In this document: one piece after another, positions 1 to 10,441 of the stretch
How positions within the stretch are numbered: the first letter of the stretch is position 1
Layout of the letters: every line of letters starts with the position of its first letter
DNA from: Gammaproteobacteria bacterium
GTDB lineage: Bacteria > Pseudomonadota > Gammaproteobacteria > Pseudomonadales > Azotimanducaceae
DNA length: 64,000 nt
Assembly: GCA_002725995.1 (NCBI GenBank)
Contig: PBRQ01000095.1
Location: forward strand, 1-64,000
Direction: 5' to 3'
The notes under the pieces: model-generated
Database searches by the model: none
Seen by the model: the letters and a program-made list of their open reading frames with translations, nothing else
What the model was told of the DNA's origin: nothing
Translations under genes and position numbers: made by a program

Positions 1-2640
1 AATCGGAGTACCTTTGCGAAACTTTAGCAGCCCTCGGAAGGCTGACTTTCGGGTCGTTTCTTCATTTGCATGCTTTGAAAATGCCAGGTAGGCCTCTTCA
101 TTTTTGGTTCTGGCGGCGATCTGAAGGTTGGAGATACTGCTCGGGTCCCACATGTGGGTCTCTCCACCGGATCGCCAGTGAAACTCTCCCGGGTTAGACA
201 GGACGGGGTGCAGGTTATTCGCTACATCCGGATATGCTGTCTCGTGGCGCTGGGTCATTTCCTGATACAGCACCGCAAAGCCCACTCCCTGTACGCGGCT
301 TGGTGTTCCTACAAAGCACCGGTTGACTATTTCGTCCGCGAGTCCTACCGCTTCAAATATCTGCGCCCCCTTGTAGGATTGAAGGGTGGAAATGCCCATC
401 TTGGCCATCACTTTCAAGATACCTTTCGCAACGCCCTTCTTGTATGCGGTGATGATGGCATCCGCATCAGGATATTCCGTCTTGTCCAGTTGCCCCTCGA
501 GCAGTGCCTGCTGCAATGCCTCGAATGCCAGGTAGGGGTTGATGGCATCTGCACCGAAGCCAGTAAGAAGGCAATGGTGGTGAACCTCTCTTGCCTCGCC
601 GGTTTCCAGTACGATGCCGATACGCGTGCGCTTCTCACTTTTAACCAGGTGATGGTGCACTGCGCCGCAGGCCATCAGTGAACTGAGCGGCATTTTTTCA
701 GCACTGATACTGCGGTCAGTAAGGATGAGAATTGGATATCCATCGTCGATAGCTGAGGAGGCTTCCCGGCAGATTCGATCAAGAGCCATCATCATGCCGC
801 TCTGGCCTGCTGATTTTTCATAGGTGATATCGATAACCCGGCTCTTCCAGCCGCGGTGGTCCATATGTTTCAGCGTGCTCAGCTCATCGTTGGACAGGAT
901 CAGGTGTGGAATTTTCAACCTGTGTGCATGGGCTTCTGTGGATTCCAACAGGTTACGTTCTGGCCCGATGAAACACTCCAGGGACATGACAATCTCTTCA
1001 CGAATTGAGTCGATGGAGGGGTTCGTTACCTGTGCGAATAACTGTTTGAAATAGTCGTAGATCATTCTCGACTGGTCAGAGAGGCAAGCGAGGGCTGAGT
1101 CGTTTCCCATGGACCCGAGAGGGTCCCGGAAAGTAGTCACCAGGGGTACGAGCATAAATTGCATGGTTTCAATGGTATAGCCAAAAGCCTGCATTCGAGC
1201 AAGGAGGGTCTCAGGTTCGAAGCCGTGATCATCTTTAACCGTCGGGATATCAACCAGCTCCAATTTCTGATCGTGCAACCACTGCCCATAAGGTCTTCTG
1301 CCGGAAAAGTCATCTTTGAGTTCATCGTCCGGAATCAAACGACCCTGATCAAAATCAATCAGGAACATTTTCCCTGGTTGCAACCGCCCCTTAAGCTTTA
1401 CGTTTTCAGGTTCTACGGGCAGCACACCCACCTCTGACGCCATGATAACCTTGTCGTCATGGGTGACGTAGTATCGGCTGGGTCGCAGGCCGTTACGATC
1501 AAGTACTGCTCCAATATACTTTCCGTCAGTAAAGGCGATTGAAGCTGGCCCATCCCAGGGTTCCATCAGGGCAGAATGAAATTCATAAAAATCTCTCTTC
1601 TGCTGCGACATGTTGGTATCTAATTGCCAGGCTTCAGGAACCATCATCATTACAGCTTCCTGCAAAGTACGGCCTGACAACAGCAGAAACTCAAGCACAT
1701 TGTCGAAGGTTCCGGAATCAGAGCAGTCTGGTTCGACAACGGGGAACAGTTTGTTGATGTCGTCACCAAATAATTTTGAGGTCGCCACACCTTGCCTGGC
1801 GGTCATCATATTCTTGTTGCCGCGCAGGGTGTTGATTTCACCATTGTGGCTCATATAACGATTGGGTTGAGCCCGATCCCAGGAGGGAAACGTGTTGGTG
1901 CTGAACCTGGAGTGCACCATGGCTAGGTGAGTCTCGTAGGCTTCGTTTTCCAGGTCACAGTAGAAAGGAAACAGCTGCTCTGGTGTCAGCATACCTTTAT
2001 AGACGATCACTTTTGATGACAGGCTGCAGGCATAGAGGCCTTGAGATTTTGTCATCCTGGAGCTTGCCTCTGGCGTTTCGGTCATCCTTCTGCGGATGAT
2101 GTAGAGGGCGCGTTCAAATGCATCTGAGTCATCAAGGTTTGAGCCGATGAACAGTTGCTCCATGGCAGGCATAGCTTCGAGAGCGGCGGGTCCCACATCT
2201 GCCTTTGAAGGGTCTACAGGGATACGCCGCCAGGCTAGGAAGCGCTGTCCTTCTCCATGGATGATATCTTCTATAGAGCGCTTGTACTCAGTCCGAAGGC
2301 GGGTGGTTTGAGGCAGGAAAATGTTACCGACGGCGTAACGGCCTGGTACGGGCAGTGAAATGTCTAATTCGGTTGCGATCTGGAGAAAAAGGGAATGCGG
2401 AAGGGCGGTCAGAATGCCGGCGCCATCACCTGTGTTTTTCTCGAACCCGCGGCCACCCCGGTGTGCCATTCTCGAATTAATGTGAGAAGCGTCCAGCATG
2501 ATCTGATGGCTGGGCCTGCCCTTAATGTCAGCAACAAATCCGACGCCACATGAGTCTTTTTCAAAAGCAGGGTCATACAGCCCTGTGGGTTCAGGAAAAC
2601 CTACCTTGCCATCAAATCTTTTATTTCTCATTGTTTTCAT
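1..2640 (-). CDS. gltB: Glutamate synthase large subunit (5'-complete, truncated by the window start)
   Basis: Reverse-strand reading from 2640 gives MKTMRNKRFDGKVGFPEPTGLYDPAFEKDSCGVGFVADIKGRPSHQIMLDASHINSRMAHRGGRGFEKNTGDGAGILTALP..., the GltB class-II amidotransferase start; open to position 1 (absent from ORF track because no stop in window). Confidence 0.93.
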   Translation of the reverse strand, partial: MKTMRNKRFDGKVGFPEPTGLYDPAFEKDSCGVGFVADIKGRPSHQIMLDASHINSRMAHRGGRGFEKNTGDGAGILTALPHSLFLQIATELDISLPVPGRYAVGNIFLPQTTRLRTEYKRSIEDIIHGEGQRFLAWRRIPVDPSKADVGPAALEAMPAMEQLFIGSNLDDSDAFERALYIIRRRMTETPEASSRMTKSQGLYACSLSSKVIVYKGMLTPEQLFPFYCDLENEAYETHLAMVHSRFSTNTFPSWDRAQPNRYMSHNGEINTLRGNKNMMTARQGVATSKLFGDDINKLFPVVEPDCSDSGTFDNVLEFLLLSGRTLQEAVMMMVPEAWQLDTNMSQQKRDFYEFHSALMEPWDGPASIAFTDGKYIGAVLDRNGLRPSRYYVTHDDKVIMASEVGVLPVEPENVKLKGRLQPGKMFLIDFDQGRLIPDDELKDDFSGRRPYGQWLHDQKLELVDIPTVKDDHGFEPETLLARMQAFGYTIETMQFMLVPLVTTFRDPLGSMGNDSALACLSDQSRMIYDYFKQLFAQVTNPSIDSIREEIVMSLECFIGPERNLLESTEAHAHRLKIPHLILSNDELSTLKHMDHRGWKSRVIDITYEKSAGQSGMMMALDRICREASSAIDDGYPILILTDRSISAEKMPLSSLMACGAVHHHLVKSEKRTRIGIVLETGEAREVHHHCLLTGFGADAINPYLAFEALQQALLEGQLDKTEYPDADAIITAYKKGVAKGILKVMAKMGISTLQSYKGAQIFEAVGLADEIVNRCFVGTPSRVQGVGFAVLYQEMTQRHETAYPDVANNLHPVLSNPGEFHWRSGGETHMWDPSSISNLQIAARTKNEEAYLAFSKHANEETTRKSAFRGLLKFRKGTPI

Positions 2641-3056
2641 AGTTGGCTAGAGCGTCTGGTAATGACCCATAGCAGGAACGTTGGATGCTACGGCGTGCTT
2701 CACGCCAGACAGGGTGCTAAACAGATCGAACGGGATACCTACTCATTTGGGGGTCAGGAACAATAACATCCGACCGTCCAAAGTCAATATATAGGCACAG
2801 ACCGCGCCGATAGTTTTTCCTGTAGGTCATTGAAAAATAAGACATTCATTAAGATGGAGTTTTGATGGAGATTTTGCTGTAGCGATCCCCAGGCGCAAAA
2901 AACGCACTGGATTCAGCTGGAAGCTGCTCTATTTGGGGCGTCGTTTGATTTCAGTCTCGAACATTCCCTGTAGTTGGCGGCCGCTTGACCCGGGGGCAGG
3001 CAGCAATATTATTCCAGGCAGGGGCCTGATATTCCCTCAAAACTTATCGCGGGTGC

Positions 3057-3062
3057 TATAAT
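3057..3062 (+). promoter_or_regulatory. Possible -10 box (TATAAT) upstream of mdh
   Basis: TATAAT hexamer about 50 nt upstream of the mdh ATG; no convincing -35 seen. Confidence 0.3.
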
Positions 3063-3111
3063 CCGGGCCCGCTGAATACGAGCCAATAAAAGGATAAATC
3101 AAGGAGCTACA

Positions 3112-4092
3112 ATGAAATCGCCAGTCAGGGTCGCAATTACGGGTGCTGCAGGACAGATCAGCTATTCCCTCCTATTTAGGGTAGCAGCAGGGCAGATGCT
3201 CGGAGACGACCAGCCACTTATTCTGCAACTTCTTGAAATTCCGCCTGCCATGGATGCACTAGGCGGCGTTGTGATGGAACTGGATGATTGCGCCTTTCCG
3301 CTGGTGCAGGAAATAGTAGCGACTGACAATCCCGATGAAGCGTTTAAGGATGTTGATTATGCGCTGCTCGTGGGGTCTAGACCCAGGGGTCCTGGAATGG
3401 AACGAAAGGACCTGCTTGAAGCCAATGCACAGATTTTTTCGGTACAGGGGAAGTCCCTGAATGACAATGCCTCGAAGGGCGTCAAGATGCTCGTGGTGGG
3501 AAATCCTGCCAATACAAATTGCCTGATAGCGCAGCGTAATGCCCCCGATATAGATCCGGGGCAATTTACAGCAATGACTCGTCTGGACCACAACCGGGCG
3601 GCGGCGCAATTGGCACAGAAAACGGGAAACCATGTATCGAGTGTGGCTGACCTTGCGATTTGGGGGAATCATTCCGCGACTCAGTATCCGGATGTGACAC
3701 ATGCAACCGTTGCTGGTACTCCAGCCATGGATCTGGTTGGACAATCATGGGTGGCTGATGATTTCATCCCGGTTGTACAGCAGCGTGGAGCTGCGATCAT
3801 CAAGGCTCGAGGACTGTCCAGTGCCGCTTCCGCTGCAAATGCAGCAATCGAGCACATGCGTGATTGGGTTGCAGGTACCAATGGCGAGACTGTCAGCATG
3901 GGTGTCTATTCCGATGGCAGCTATGGTGTTGCCGAGGGCCTTATTTACTCCTTTCCCTGTACTTGCGATGGCGGAAAATGGAGCATAGTCCAGGGGCTGG
4001 ATATCAACGACTTTTCCCGCGGCAAGATGACGGACACGGAAACCGAGCTGGTGGAGGAAAGAGATGCGGTTAAGCACCTGTTGCCCTCCTGA
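3112..4092 (+). CDS. mdh: Malate dehydrogenase
   Basis: 326 aa; [52 protein letters not shown] motifs. Confidence 0.95.
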   Translation: MKSPVRVAITGAAGQISYSLLFRVAAGQMLGDDQPLILQLLEIPPAMDALGGVVMELDDCAFPLVQEIVATDNPDEAFKDVDYALLVGSRPRGPGMERKDLLEANAQIFSVQGKSLNDNASKGVKMLVVGNPANTNCLIAQRNAPDIDPGQFTAMTRLDHNRAAAQLAQKTGNHVSSVADLAIWGNHSATQYPDVTHATVAGTPAMDLVGQSWVADDFIPVVQQRGAAIIKARGLSSAASAANAAIEHMRDWVAGTNGETVSMGVYSDGSYGVAEGLIYSFPCTCDGGKWSIVQGLDINDFSRGKMTDTETELVEERDAVKHLLPS

Positions 4093-4206
4093 GAACACTT
4101 GCTGTTCATTAGCAGCCGTTCATGAGTAGTAGGACTGGTATTTCTTGATCTGACTGCTATTATTTTGGCACAAGAACTCGATCGATTTTTCGGCACGAGG
4201 TTGGCC

Positions 4207-5403
4207 ATGTCAAGAATACTTGTTCTAGTCATTTCCGGTTACCTGATTAGTTTTACAGCACAGGCAGATTTGTCGGTAGATCTGCCTTTTGTTGAAAAGC
4301 TCAAGGCGCCAGACCATTCCTGGGTGTGGGTCATCGATGGTGTTGGTGACTTCACCAAATCTCGATTATTCGACACCACCAACGGCAAGATGCTGGGGAT
4401 GTTATCAACTGGATACTGGAGCGGTGGATTGGTCCTGCCATCTGGTGGTCGTGATATCTACGCGATTCAAACGCACTACTCGCGCTCTACACGTGGAGAG
4501 CGAACAGACATTCTTGCCATCTATGACCCCCAAACGTTGCTGCCGAAGGGCGAAATCGAGATTCCACCCAGGCGCATGTCCGGCTTAATACAAAAAGGAC
4601 TCTCCTCTGTAACTGCTGATAATAATTTTCTGGTGGTTCAGAACTTTACGCCGGCGCAAAGTATTTCGATTATTGACCTTAGTAACCAACGATTTGTTGC
4701 AGAGATAGAATCACCAGGTTGTACCGGTGTGTATGCCAACAGCAGTGTCACTTTCTCAGCGATTTGCGGCGATGGCAGTCTTATGTGGGTACAGATGAAT
4801 GCTTCGGGGAATGTTATCGATAAGGGGTTTACCGAGCCATTCTTTGATTCCTATGAAGACCCGGTTGCGGCTGACGGTGTCCGTGTTGATGACCAATGGC
4901 TGTATGCTTCTCACAACGGCTATGTTTATCCCGTCGATGTATCGGATATCGTACCTGTTGCTGCTGAGCGCTGGAGCTTTCTCTCTGATCAGGAGCGAGC
5001 TGCCGGTTGGCGATTCGGGGGATTCAATCATATAAACGCTCACCCGCAAAGCAGGAGACTGTTTATCCTGATGCAGGATGGAGGCGAAGACTCCTATGAA
5101 GAGCCCGGTACGGAAGTCTGGGTATTTGACATCGATAGCCATGAGCGAGTGGCACGATTTGAACTTGAGCACATGGCTATGGGGTTGGAGGTTAGTTTGG
5201 AAGATAAGCCTCATCTTTATACCAGTGCGGTGGTCTTTCCCATCCCCACCTGGGCTGTTGTGATGTTGGCTGTGTTTGGTCATGAAAGCAGCCTGATGGA
5301 TATCGCTGACTTTGGCCTTGATATCTATGAGGCTGAGACGGGTGAGCTTGAGCGTACAATCGAGAACGTTACATCGACACCTACACTTATGCAGGGATGG
5401 TAG
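4207..5403 (+). CDS. aauB: Aromatic amine / methylamine dehydrogenase heavy (beta-propeller) chain
   Basis: Signal peptide, then MauB/AauB-like sequence including PGTEVWVFDIDSHERVARFELEH and GFNHINAHPQSRRLFILMQDGG; directly upstream of the light chain. Confidence 0.85.
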   Translation: MSRILVLVISGYLISFTAQADLSVDLPFVEKLKAPDHSWVWVIDGVGDFTKSRLFDTTNGKMLGMLSTGYWSGGLVLPSGGRDIYAIQTHYSRSTRGERTDILAIYDPQTLLPKGEIEIPPRRMSGLIQKGLSSVTADNNFLVVQNFTPAQSISIIDLSNQRFVAEIESPGCTGVYANSSVTFSAICGDGSLMWVQMNASGNVIDKGFTEPFFDSYEDPVAADGVRVDDQWLYASHNGYVYPVDVSDIVPVAAERWSFLSDQERAAGWRFGGFNHINAHPQSRRLFILMQDGGEDSYEEPGTEVWVFDIDSHERVARFELEHMAMGLEVSLEDKPHLYTSAVVFPIPTWAVVMLAVFGHESSLMDIADFGLDIYEAETGELERTIENVTSTPTLMQGW

Positions 5404-5523
5404 TACCGGTGTTTATTCCAGTTGTTCCGGGTCCGAGCCTTGCCGTATGTTGTTCTCTGGCGATATATGGAGTCAATCGGGGACTGGCACGTAATCTAAC
5501 GGTGAACAGGAGAGCGGACCAAT

Positions 5524-6042
5524 ATGTCTCGTTTTGACAAGTGGTTGGAAAGGAGAGCTCGAAACATTGCGCGCAAAACCTCACGCAGGTTCTTCCTGGC
5601 TAAACTGGGAACAGTGCTCGTTGGCGCTTCGGCTTACCCGCTTCTGCCAATTGCTCGGTCTCAGGCTACGGCACTTGCCTCAGAGACTGATCCGGGTAGC
5701 GCGGAAGACTGCGAGTATTGGCGATACTGTGCCATAGATGGATTCCTATGTGCCTGTTGCGGTGGCACTGCGAGTAGTTGTCCCCCGGGCACGGCCCTTT
5801 CTCCGATTACCTGGATAGGTACCTGCAGAAATCCGGCTGATGGCAAGAATTACATCATCTCCTACAATGATTGCTGCGGCCAAAGCGCCTGCGGGCGATG
5901 TCAATGTATGCGAAATGAGGGAGACAAACCTATCTATCTGACGTCGCAGGCAAATGATATCAACTGGTGTTCTGGCAGCGCTGCAGATATGGTCTACAAC
6001 TGCTCGATTGCTGCCATTATGGGTGTGGAAGATGAAGCCTAG
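5524..6042 (+). CDS. aauA: TTQ amine dehydrogenase light chain, closest in pattern to aromatic amine dehydrogenase
   Basis: Twin-arginine-like leader SRRFFLAKLG; CEYWRYCAIDGFLCACCGG and NDINWCSGSA carry the two Trp positions that form TTQ; SPITWIGTCRNPADGKNYIISYNDCCGQSACGRCQC; 14 Cys in mature region. Confidence 0.92.
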   Translation: MSRFDKWLERRARNIARKTSRRFFLAKLGTVLVGASAYPLLPIARSQATALASETDPGSAEDCEYWRYCAIDGFLCACCGGTASSCPPGTALSPITWIGTCRNPADGKNYIISYNDCCGQSACGRCQCMRNEGDKPIYLTSQANDINWCSGSAADMVYNCSIAAIMGVEDEA

Positions 6043-6445
6043 CACCGTCTTGTGGATCGCGATCTGCACCAGCCTGTGCGCTGGAATGGTCTGGGCAGGG
6101 CCTCGTTCGGACTATATGCTCAATTGCCAGGGCTGCCACTTGCCTGATGGCAGCGGTGTTGTTGGCAAGGTCCCATCGTTTGCTGATCTGGGGAATTTTC
6201 TTAACGTAGATGGTGGGCGTGAATTTATTGTTAGGGTACCTGGTACAGCCCAGTCAAAACTATCCGATGCAAATACCGCCCGGGTTTTGAACTGGATACT
6301 GGAAAATTTCAGTGCTTCTTCACTTCCCGATGAGTTCATCCCCTATTCAAGGGAGGAAGTTGCAGCTCTCAGGTCGGTCCGCCTTGACGATATTGGCTCG
6401 GAAAGGGCAAGACTTGTAAGCAGAATTGAGGCGTTGGGTACCTGA
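6032..6445 (+). CDS. Small monoheme c-type cytochrome
   Basis: Signal peptide plus single CQGCH heme motif; ATG overlaps the aauA stop (translational coupling). Confidence 0.8.
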   Translation: MKPSTVLWIAICTSLCAGMVWAGPRSDYMLNCQGCHLPDGSGVVGKVPSFADLGNFLNVDGGREFIVRVPGTAQSKLSDANTARVLNWILENFSASSLPDEFIPYSREEVAALRSVRLDDIGSERARLVSRIEALGT

Positions 6446-6533
6446 CTCTTCGTTTGGAGTTTACTGTTGATCGTACCCTGTGAGAGCCCTTCAGCTTGGT
6501 CTATACTGGTAATCTCATCTCCAGAAGCAGAGC

Positions 6534-7466
6534 ATGTGTATGTCTATCCAGGCAAACATTACAGGCAACTACAGCGAATCAGCTCAATATCCATCCGCGG
6601 CCGTTAATATTACCAATCACTGTAACCTGCAGTGCAGACATTGCTTTGTCTTCAGGGAAGGCAATCCGAATGAAGCACCTGCTTCGATTCGCGATGAAAT
6701 GGCTGACGATGTGATGCTCGATACCCTCGAAAAATTGCGGGACCGTCATCAGATTAAGCAGATGCTTTGGATGGGCGGTGAACCCATGCTGAAGCCAAAG
6801 CTATTGAAAAAAGGTGTCAGGCTTTTCCAGCAGAACACGATCACGACTAACGGCACGGCGCCGCTGATTGATTTCGGTGAGGATCTACTCTATGTCATTA
6901 GCATGGATGGTCCTGAAGATCTGAATGATGCTATCCGGGGTGATGGTGTTTATCGGAAGGTTCTTGGCAATATCGAACATCTACCGCCAGATTTCGGCTC
7001 CCAGGTTCAGGTGCAAACGGTCGTTACGCGAAGGAATCATCAGCGAATGGAAGAGCTGGTGTCATCTATTATGCAAACCAGGGTTGGCTGGATGACTTTC
7101 TCTTTCATGGTGCCAAAGAATGGTGAACTGGACAATCCCGATGTATGGGGTACGAATGAAGAGCGTGTGGAAGCTGTTCAGACAATTATGGAGTTAAAGC
7201 GCAAGTACCCTCGATTCATCCGTAACAGCATGCGCCATCTGGAATTGATGATGCCCCCTTATGCGGAACGGGTGACCTCCACTTGTCCCGCCTTACAATC
7301 TGTACTGTCTCTGTATCTTGAAGGAGATCACTTTACGACTCCCTTTTGCTGCTATGGCAACGATGTAGACTGTGCCCGGTGTGGGGCCTGGGTCGTGTTC
7401 CACAGGGCGGACAGAATGGAGAGAGCAGGGCTTGTAGACTGGGAATCCGAAACCCAGGGAGGTTAG
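6534..7466 (+). CDS. Radical SAM protein
   Basis: ITNHCNLQCRHCFVF (CxxxCxxC), MGGEPMLKP, C-terminal Cys cluster PFCCYGNDVDCARCG (possible auxiliary FeS site). Confidence 0.85.
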   Translation: MCMSIQANITGNYSESAQYPSAAVNITNHCNLQCRHCFVFREGNPNEAPASIRDEMADDVMLDTLEKLRDRHQIKQMLWMGGEPMLKPKLLKKGVRLFQQNTITTNGTAPLIDFGEDLLYVISMDGPEDLNDAIRGDGVYRKVLGNIEHLPPDFGSQVQVQTVVTRRNHQRMEELVSSIMQTRVGWMTFSFMVPKNGELDNPDVWGTNEERVEAVQTIMELKRKYPRFIRNSMRHLELMMPPYAERVTSTCPALQSVLSLYLEGDHFTTPFCCYGNDVDCARCGAWVVFHRADRMERAGLVDWESETQGG

Positions 7467-7537
7467 CTGCTAATTGTTAACCTTGGTCGACAATAGGATT
7501 CTCTCATTTTAGTGTCATATTAAGGTTAGTTATAGGG

Positions 7538-8866
7538 TTACTGGGTTGGCTGCGCGATCAGAAGTGTCGCCGGCTGTGTCCCTGTATTGCTGATTGCAAC
7601 AGGATCTGCACAGGCGGGAATGTAATAGCCTTCTTCCGGTAAAAGTTGTTGTTTTCCGAGGGTCAGTGAACCCTCAACGCTGATCACCAGACAATAGTGA
7701 TCAGCATCAATCGTCTCGTCCGTTCCCGGTTGCAGGAGAATTCGCGTTACCTTGAATTCTTCAAAGTCAGCTATCAGGGATTCTGTTTCAGAAAGTTGCT
7801 GAATTTCTGTGACACCCACGGAACTGATCTGTGCTTGATCCAATGCTTCTTTTGTATCCCATTGATTCTGGGTCAGAACTTTCTGCGCAAATGACAGGAT
7901 GTATCGTTCGTAGTGTGGGGTTTGAAACTCAATAACTCTGACGCCATGCTGCAGCGAGTGTGGTACACGAGGATTCACCTGTATGACATCCCCTACCTGC
8001 AGGCTGCACTTCGCAGTAAACAGGTTCATTGCCTCGCGAAGGTGTTGCTCCTGGGTTAACAGCGATGGATCGATTTTGCTGTACCAATCCGAGACTGTTT
8101 TTGCAGGCACCAGGCCATCCTCCGCTACCTGCGCTTCTGATCGGATTTCATCCAATCTGTTGTCGATCTTGTCGCGTACCAGACGGTAGTTATTGACGGA
8201 TGTGAGGTAGGCATCTTTGAACTGTTGTTCGTCGGCGTAGTCATCAATTATGTCTGGGTTGAAACCAAGGCGAATTTCACCAACGGAGTCCGACCAGGCA
8301 TTCTCGTCAACATGCGTCACTACATAAACTTCGCGCTTTTGCCTGTGCAGTTCAAAATACAGATCACCCAATACCTCTCTGGGAGAAGGGTCGAGTATCT
8401 TCAGCAGTATGGGCGTGAGCTTCTTGGTGCCGGTGATGATTGTTGCAAACGCATCCAGGATCCACGGCAGGGGAACCCCCTGAATAGTGCAGATGCCTCG
8501 TTCCTCAATACCCGTATACCAGATTTCCCGCCCCCAGGGTTTAGGAATCTGCCCGGTGTCCAGTTTAAGTGGTATTTTAAGGTTAATATCTGAAAGTTGA
8601 AGTGCCTCTATCAGATTAGTGTAGGCGTGCTGGAAACCATCCGCCTGTTCGTCAATCGTTTTGCTAAGCGAATCCAGATCCGTTGTAAATGCAGCGTGCA
8701 ATTCACCTTCGTTGTAGTAGCAGACGACGGCGATGGTTATTGAAAGCCCGGTTGAATAGTGTTGAACATGATCGAACTCGAATGTCACACAGGTTTCTTC
8801 GCCCGTATCAAGCAAGCTGGATACGGCCTTGGTCGGGTTGAAAACTTTTCCGAGGGATTTGATCAT
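7538..8866 (-). CDS. Mannose-6-phosphate isomerase class I-like cupin protein
   Basis: PKPWGREIWYTG and VGDVIQVNPRVPHSLQHGVRVIEFQTPHYERYILSF, with a second C-terminal cupin-like stretch. Confidence 0.65.
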   Translation of the reverse strand: MIKSLGKVFNPTKAVSSLLDTGEETCVTFEFDHVQHYSTGLSITIAVVCYYNEGELHAAFTTDLDSLSKTIDEQADGFQHAYTNLIEALQLSDINLKIPLKLDTGQIPKPWGREIWYTGIEERGICTIQGVPLPWILDAFATIITGTKKLTPILLKILDPSPREVLGDLYFELHRQKREVYVVTHVDENAWSDSVGEIRLGFNPDIIDDYADEQQFKDAYLTSVNNYRLVRDKIDNRLDEIRSEAQVAEDGLVPAKTVSDWYSKIDPSLLTQEQHLREAMNLFTAKCSLQVGDVIQVNPRVPHSLQHGVRVIEFQTPHYERYILSFAQKVLTQNQWDTKEALDQAQISSVGVTEIQQLSETESLIADFEEFKVTRILLQPGTDETIDADHYCLVISVEGSLTLGKQQLLPEEGYYIPACADPVAISNTGTQPATLLIAQPTQ

Positions 8867-9000
8867 TGATGGATGAAATTATAGCTGGTTATGGTCCAGA
8901 TATACCTATTTAGCGGGCTGGTTCAAATGGAAGGATCATCAGAAATAGCCAGGTCCGATTTTGGCTAGTATCACTGCGGTCTCGAGAATATGATTCTCCC

Positions 9001-10422
9001 ATGGATTCGCAATACAAGATATTTGAAAGCGCCAGGCAAGCCCGGGACCCACGATTTGACGGCCGGTTCTTTGTGGGCGTTAAAACCACTGGAATTTATT
9101 GTCGCCCCGTCTGCCCAGTGAAAATGCCGATGGCCAAAAATGTCTCCTTTTTTGCCTCAGCCGCCGCTGCCATGGAAGCAGGTTACAGGCCCTGTCTGCA
9201 ATGTCGACCGGAAGCCTCGCCGGGAACGCCAGCATGGATGGGCACATCAACAACGGTCTCGCGGGCACTAAGGCTCATCGGTGATGGTGCGCTGGACGGC
9301 GAGGGTCTGGGTACCTTGAGCGCCCGGCTGGGCGTATCCCCGAGACACCTGAGCCGCCTGTTTCAAAAGCACCTCGGCGCTTCTCCGATGACTATTGCGC
9401 AAACCCACCGCATCCAGTTCGCCAAGAAATTATTGGATGAGACCAACTTGAGCATGACGGATATCGCTTTTTCATCGGGCTACGGGAGTGTTCGTCGAGT
9501 TAACGACCATTTTCGAAAAACCTATAGCCGAACACCCGTCAGTCTGCGAAGGGAACAAATTATCGATAAGAGTGATGCCTTCACCATAAGGCTGTCGTAT
9601 CGTCCGCCTTTTGATTACCGCGGTATTCTGTCGTTTCTTGCCATGCGGGCTATTCCAGGTGTAGAGACCGTTAGTCACAATGAATATCAAAGAACGATAT
9701 TGATCGAGGGAAGCACCGCCCGGATTAGCATCACCAATGATGAGGAGCAGAATATCCTTCTCTGCAAGGTTGAAGTGGAGAATTCGAGGCTGCTTATCCG
9801 TATTGTAGAGAAGGTTCGGCGGCTGTTCGACCTGGATGCCGTGCCACGGGATATTCAGCGTCAATTACAGCGAGACAGACCACTTGCCAGGCTTGTGAAG
9901 CAGAATCCGGGGCAGAGATTGCCAGGGGCATGGGATGCATTTGAGTTAACGGTCCGGGCGATCATCGGTCAACAGGTTTCAGTTAAGGGGGCGTCGACGG
10001 TCATGGGACTTGTTGCTGAGAAGTATGGCAATCAATGCGAATATGGAACCCTGTTTCCAGGACCTTCAATCATCGCGAATATTGACCCTGGTGAGTTGCC
10101 CATGCCTGTTAGTCGTGCAAGGGCCATTGTGTATATGGCTGAAGCGGTACTCGCTGGCGACCTTGCGTTAGGTAACGAGAATGATAGGGCGCAGGTCGTT
10201 GAGCAACTGGTTGCAATAAAGGGGATTGGACCCTGGACAGCTCAGTATGTAGCGATGAGGGCCTTCAATGATCCCGATGCATTTTTGCACAGCGATCTGG
10301 TGCTGCTGCGAGTGGCCAGGGATATACTGGGAATTGATGGCGAGAAGCAGTTACTGCAACGTGCAGAAAAGTGGCGACCCTGGCGGGCGTATGCCGGAAT
10401 GCACCTCTGGCTGAATGCGTGA
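9001..10422 (+). CDS. Ada metal-binding/AraC HTH domain fused to AlkA-type 3-methyladenine DNA glycosylase
   Basis: Ada N-terminus (TTGIYCRPVCP ... YRPCLQCRPE), AraC HTH, then AlkA domain (FELTVRAIIGQQVSVKGAST, IKGIGPWTAQYVAMR). Confidence 0.9.
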   Translation: MDSQYKIFESARQARDPRFDGRFFVGVKTTGIYCRPVCPVKMPMAKNVSFFASAAAAMEAGYRPCLQCRPEASPGTPAWMGTSTTVSRALRLIGDGALDGEGLGTLSARLGVSPRHLSRLFQKHLGASPMTIAQTHRIQFAKKLLDETNLSMTDIAFSSGYGSVRRVNDHFRKTYSRTPVSLRREQIIDKSDAFTIRLSYRPPFDYRGILSFLAMRAIPGVETVSHNEYQRTILIEGSTARISITNDEEQNILLCKVEVENSRLLIRIVEKVRRLFDLDAVPRDIQRQLQRDRPLARLVKQNPGQRLPGAWDAFELTVRAIIGQQVSVKGASTVMGLVAEKYGNQCEYGTLFPGPSIIANIDPGELPMPVSRARAIVYMAEAVLAGDLALGNENDRAQVVEQLVAIKGIGPWTAQYVAMRAFNDPDAFLHSDLVLLRVARDILGIDGEKQLLQRAEKWRPWRAYAGMHLWLNA

Positions 10423-10441
10423 AACTTGTGAGGAGACTAGG

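Noticed and set aside
154-1858. Plus-strand ORFs in the first 2 kb
   Set aside because: Antisense to gltB; no recognisable motifs.
3745-4098. Minus-strand ORFs antisense to mdh (3259-3744, 3745-4098 and others)
   Set aside because: Shadow ORFs of a strongly recognised gene; no domain resemblance.
7461-7482. Hairpin ggttagc-tgctaatt-gttaacc at the radical SAM stop as a terminator
   Set aside because: Short stem with a G-T pair and no following T run.
7501-7535. Similarity of tttagtgtcatattaaggttag (about 7508) to ttagtgtcagatcaaggttaac (about 34194)
   Set aside because: Only about 22 nt with several mismatches and no shared flanks; could be chance.
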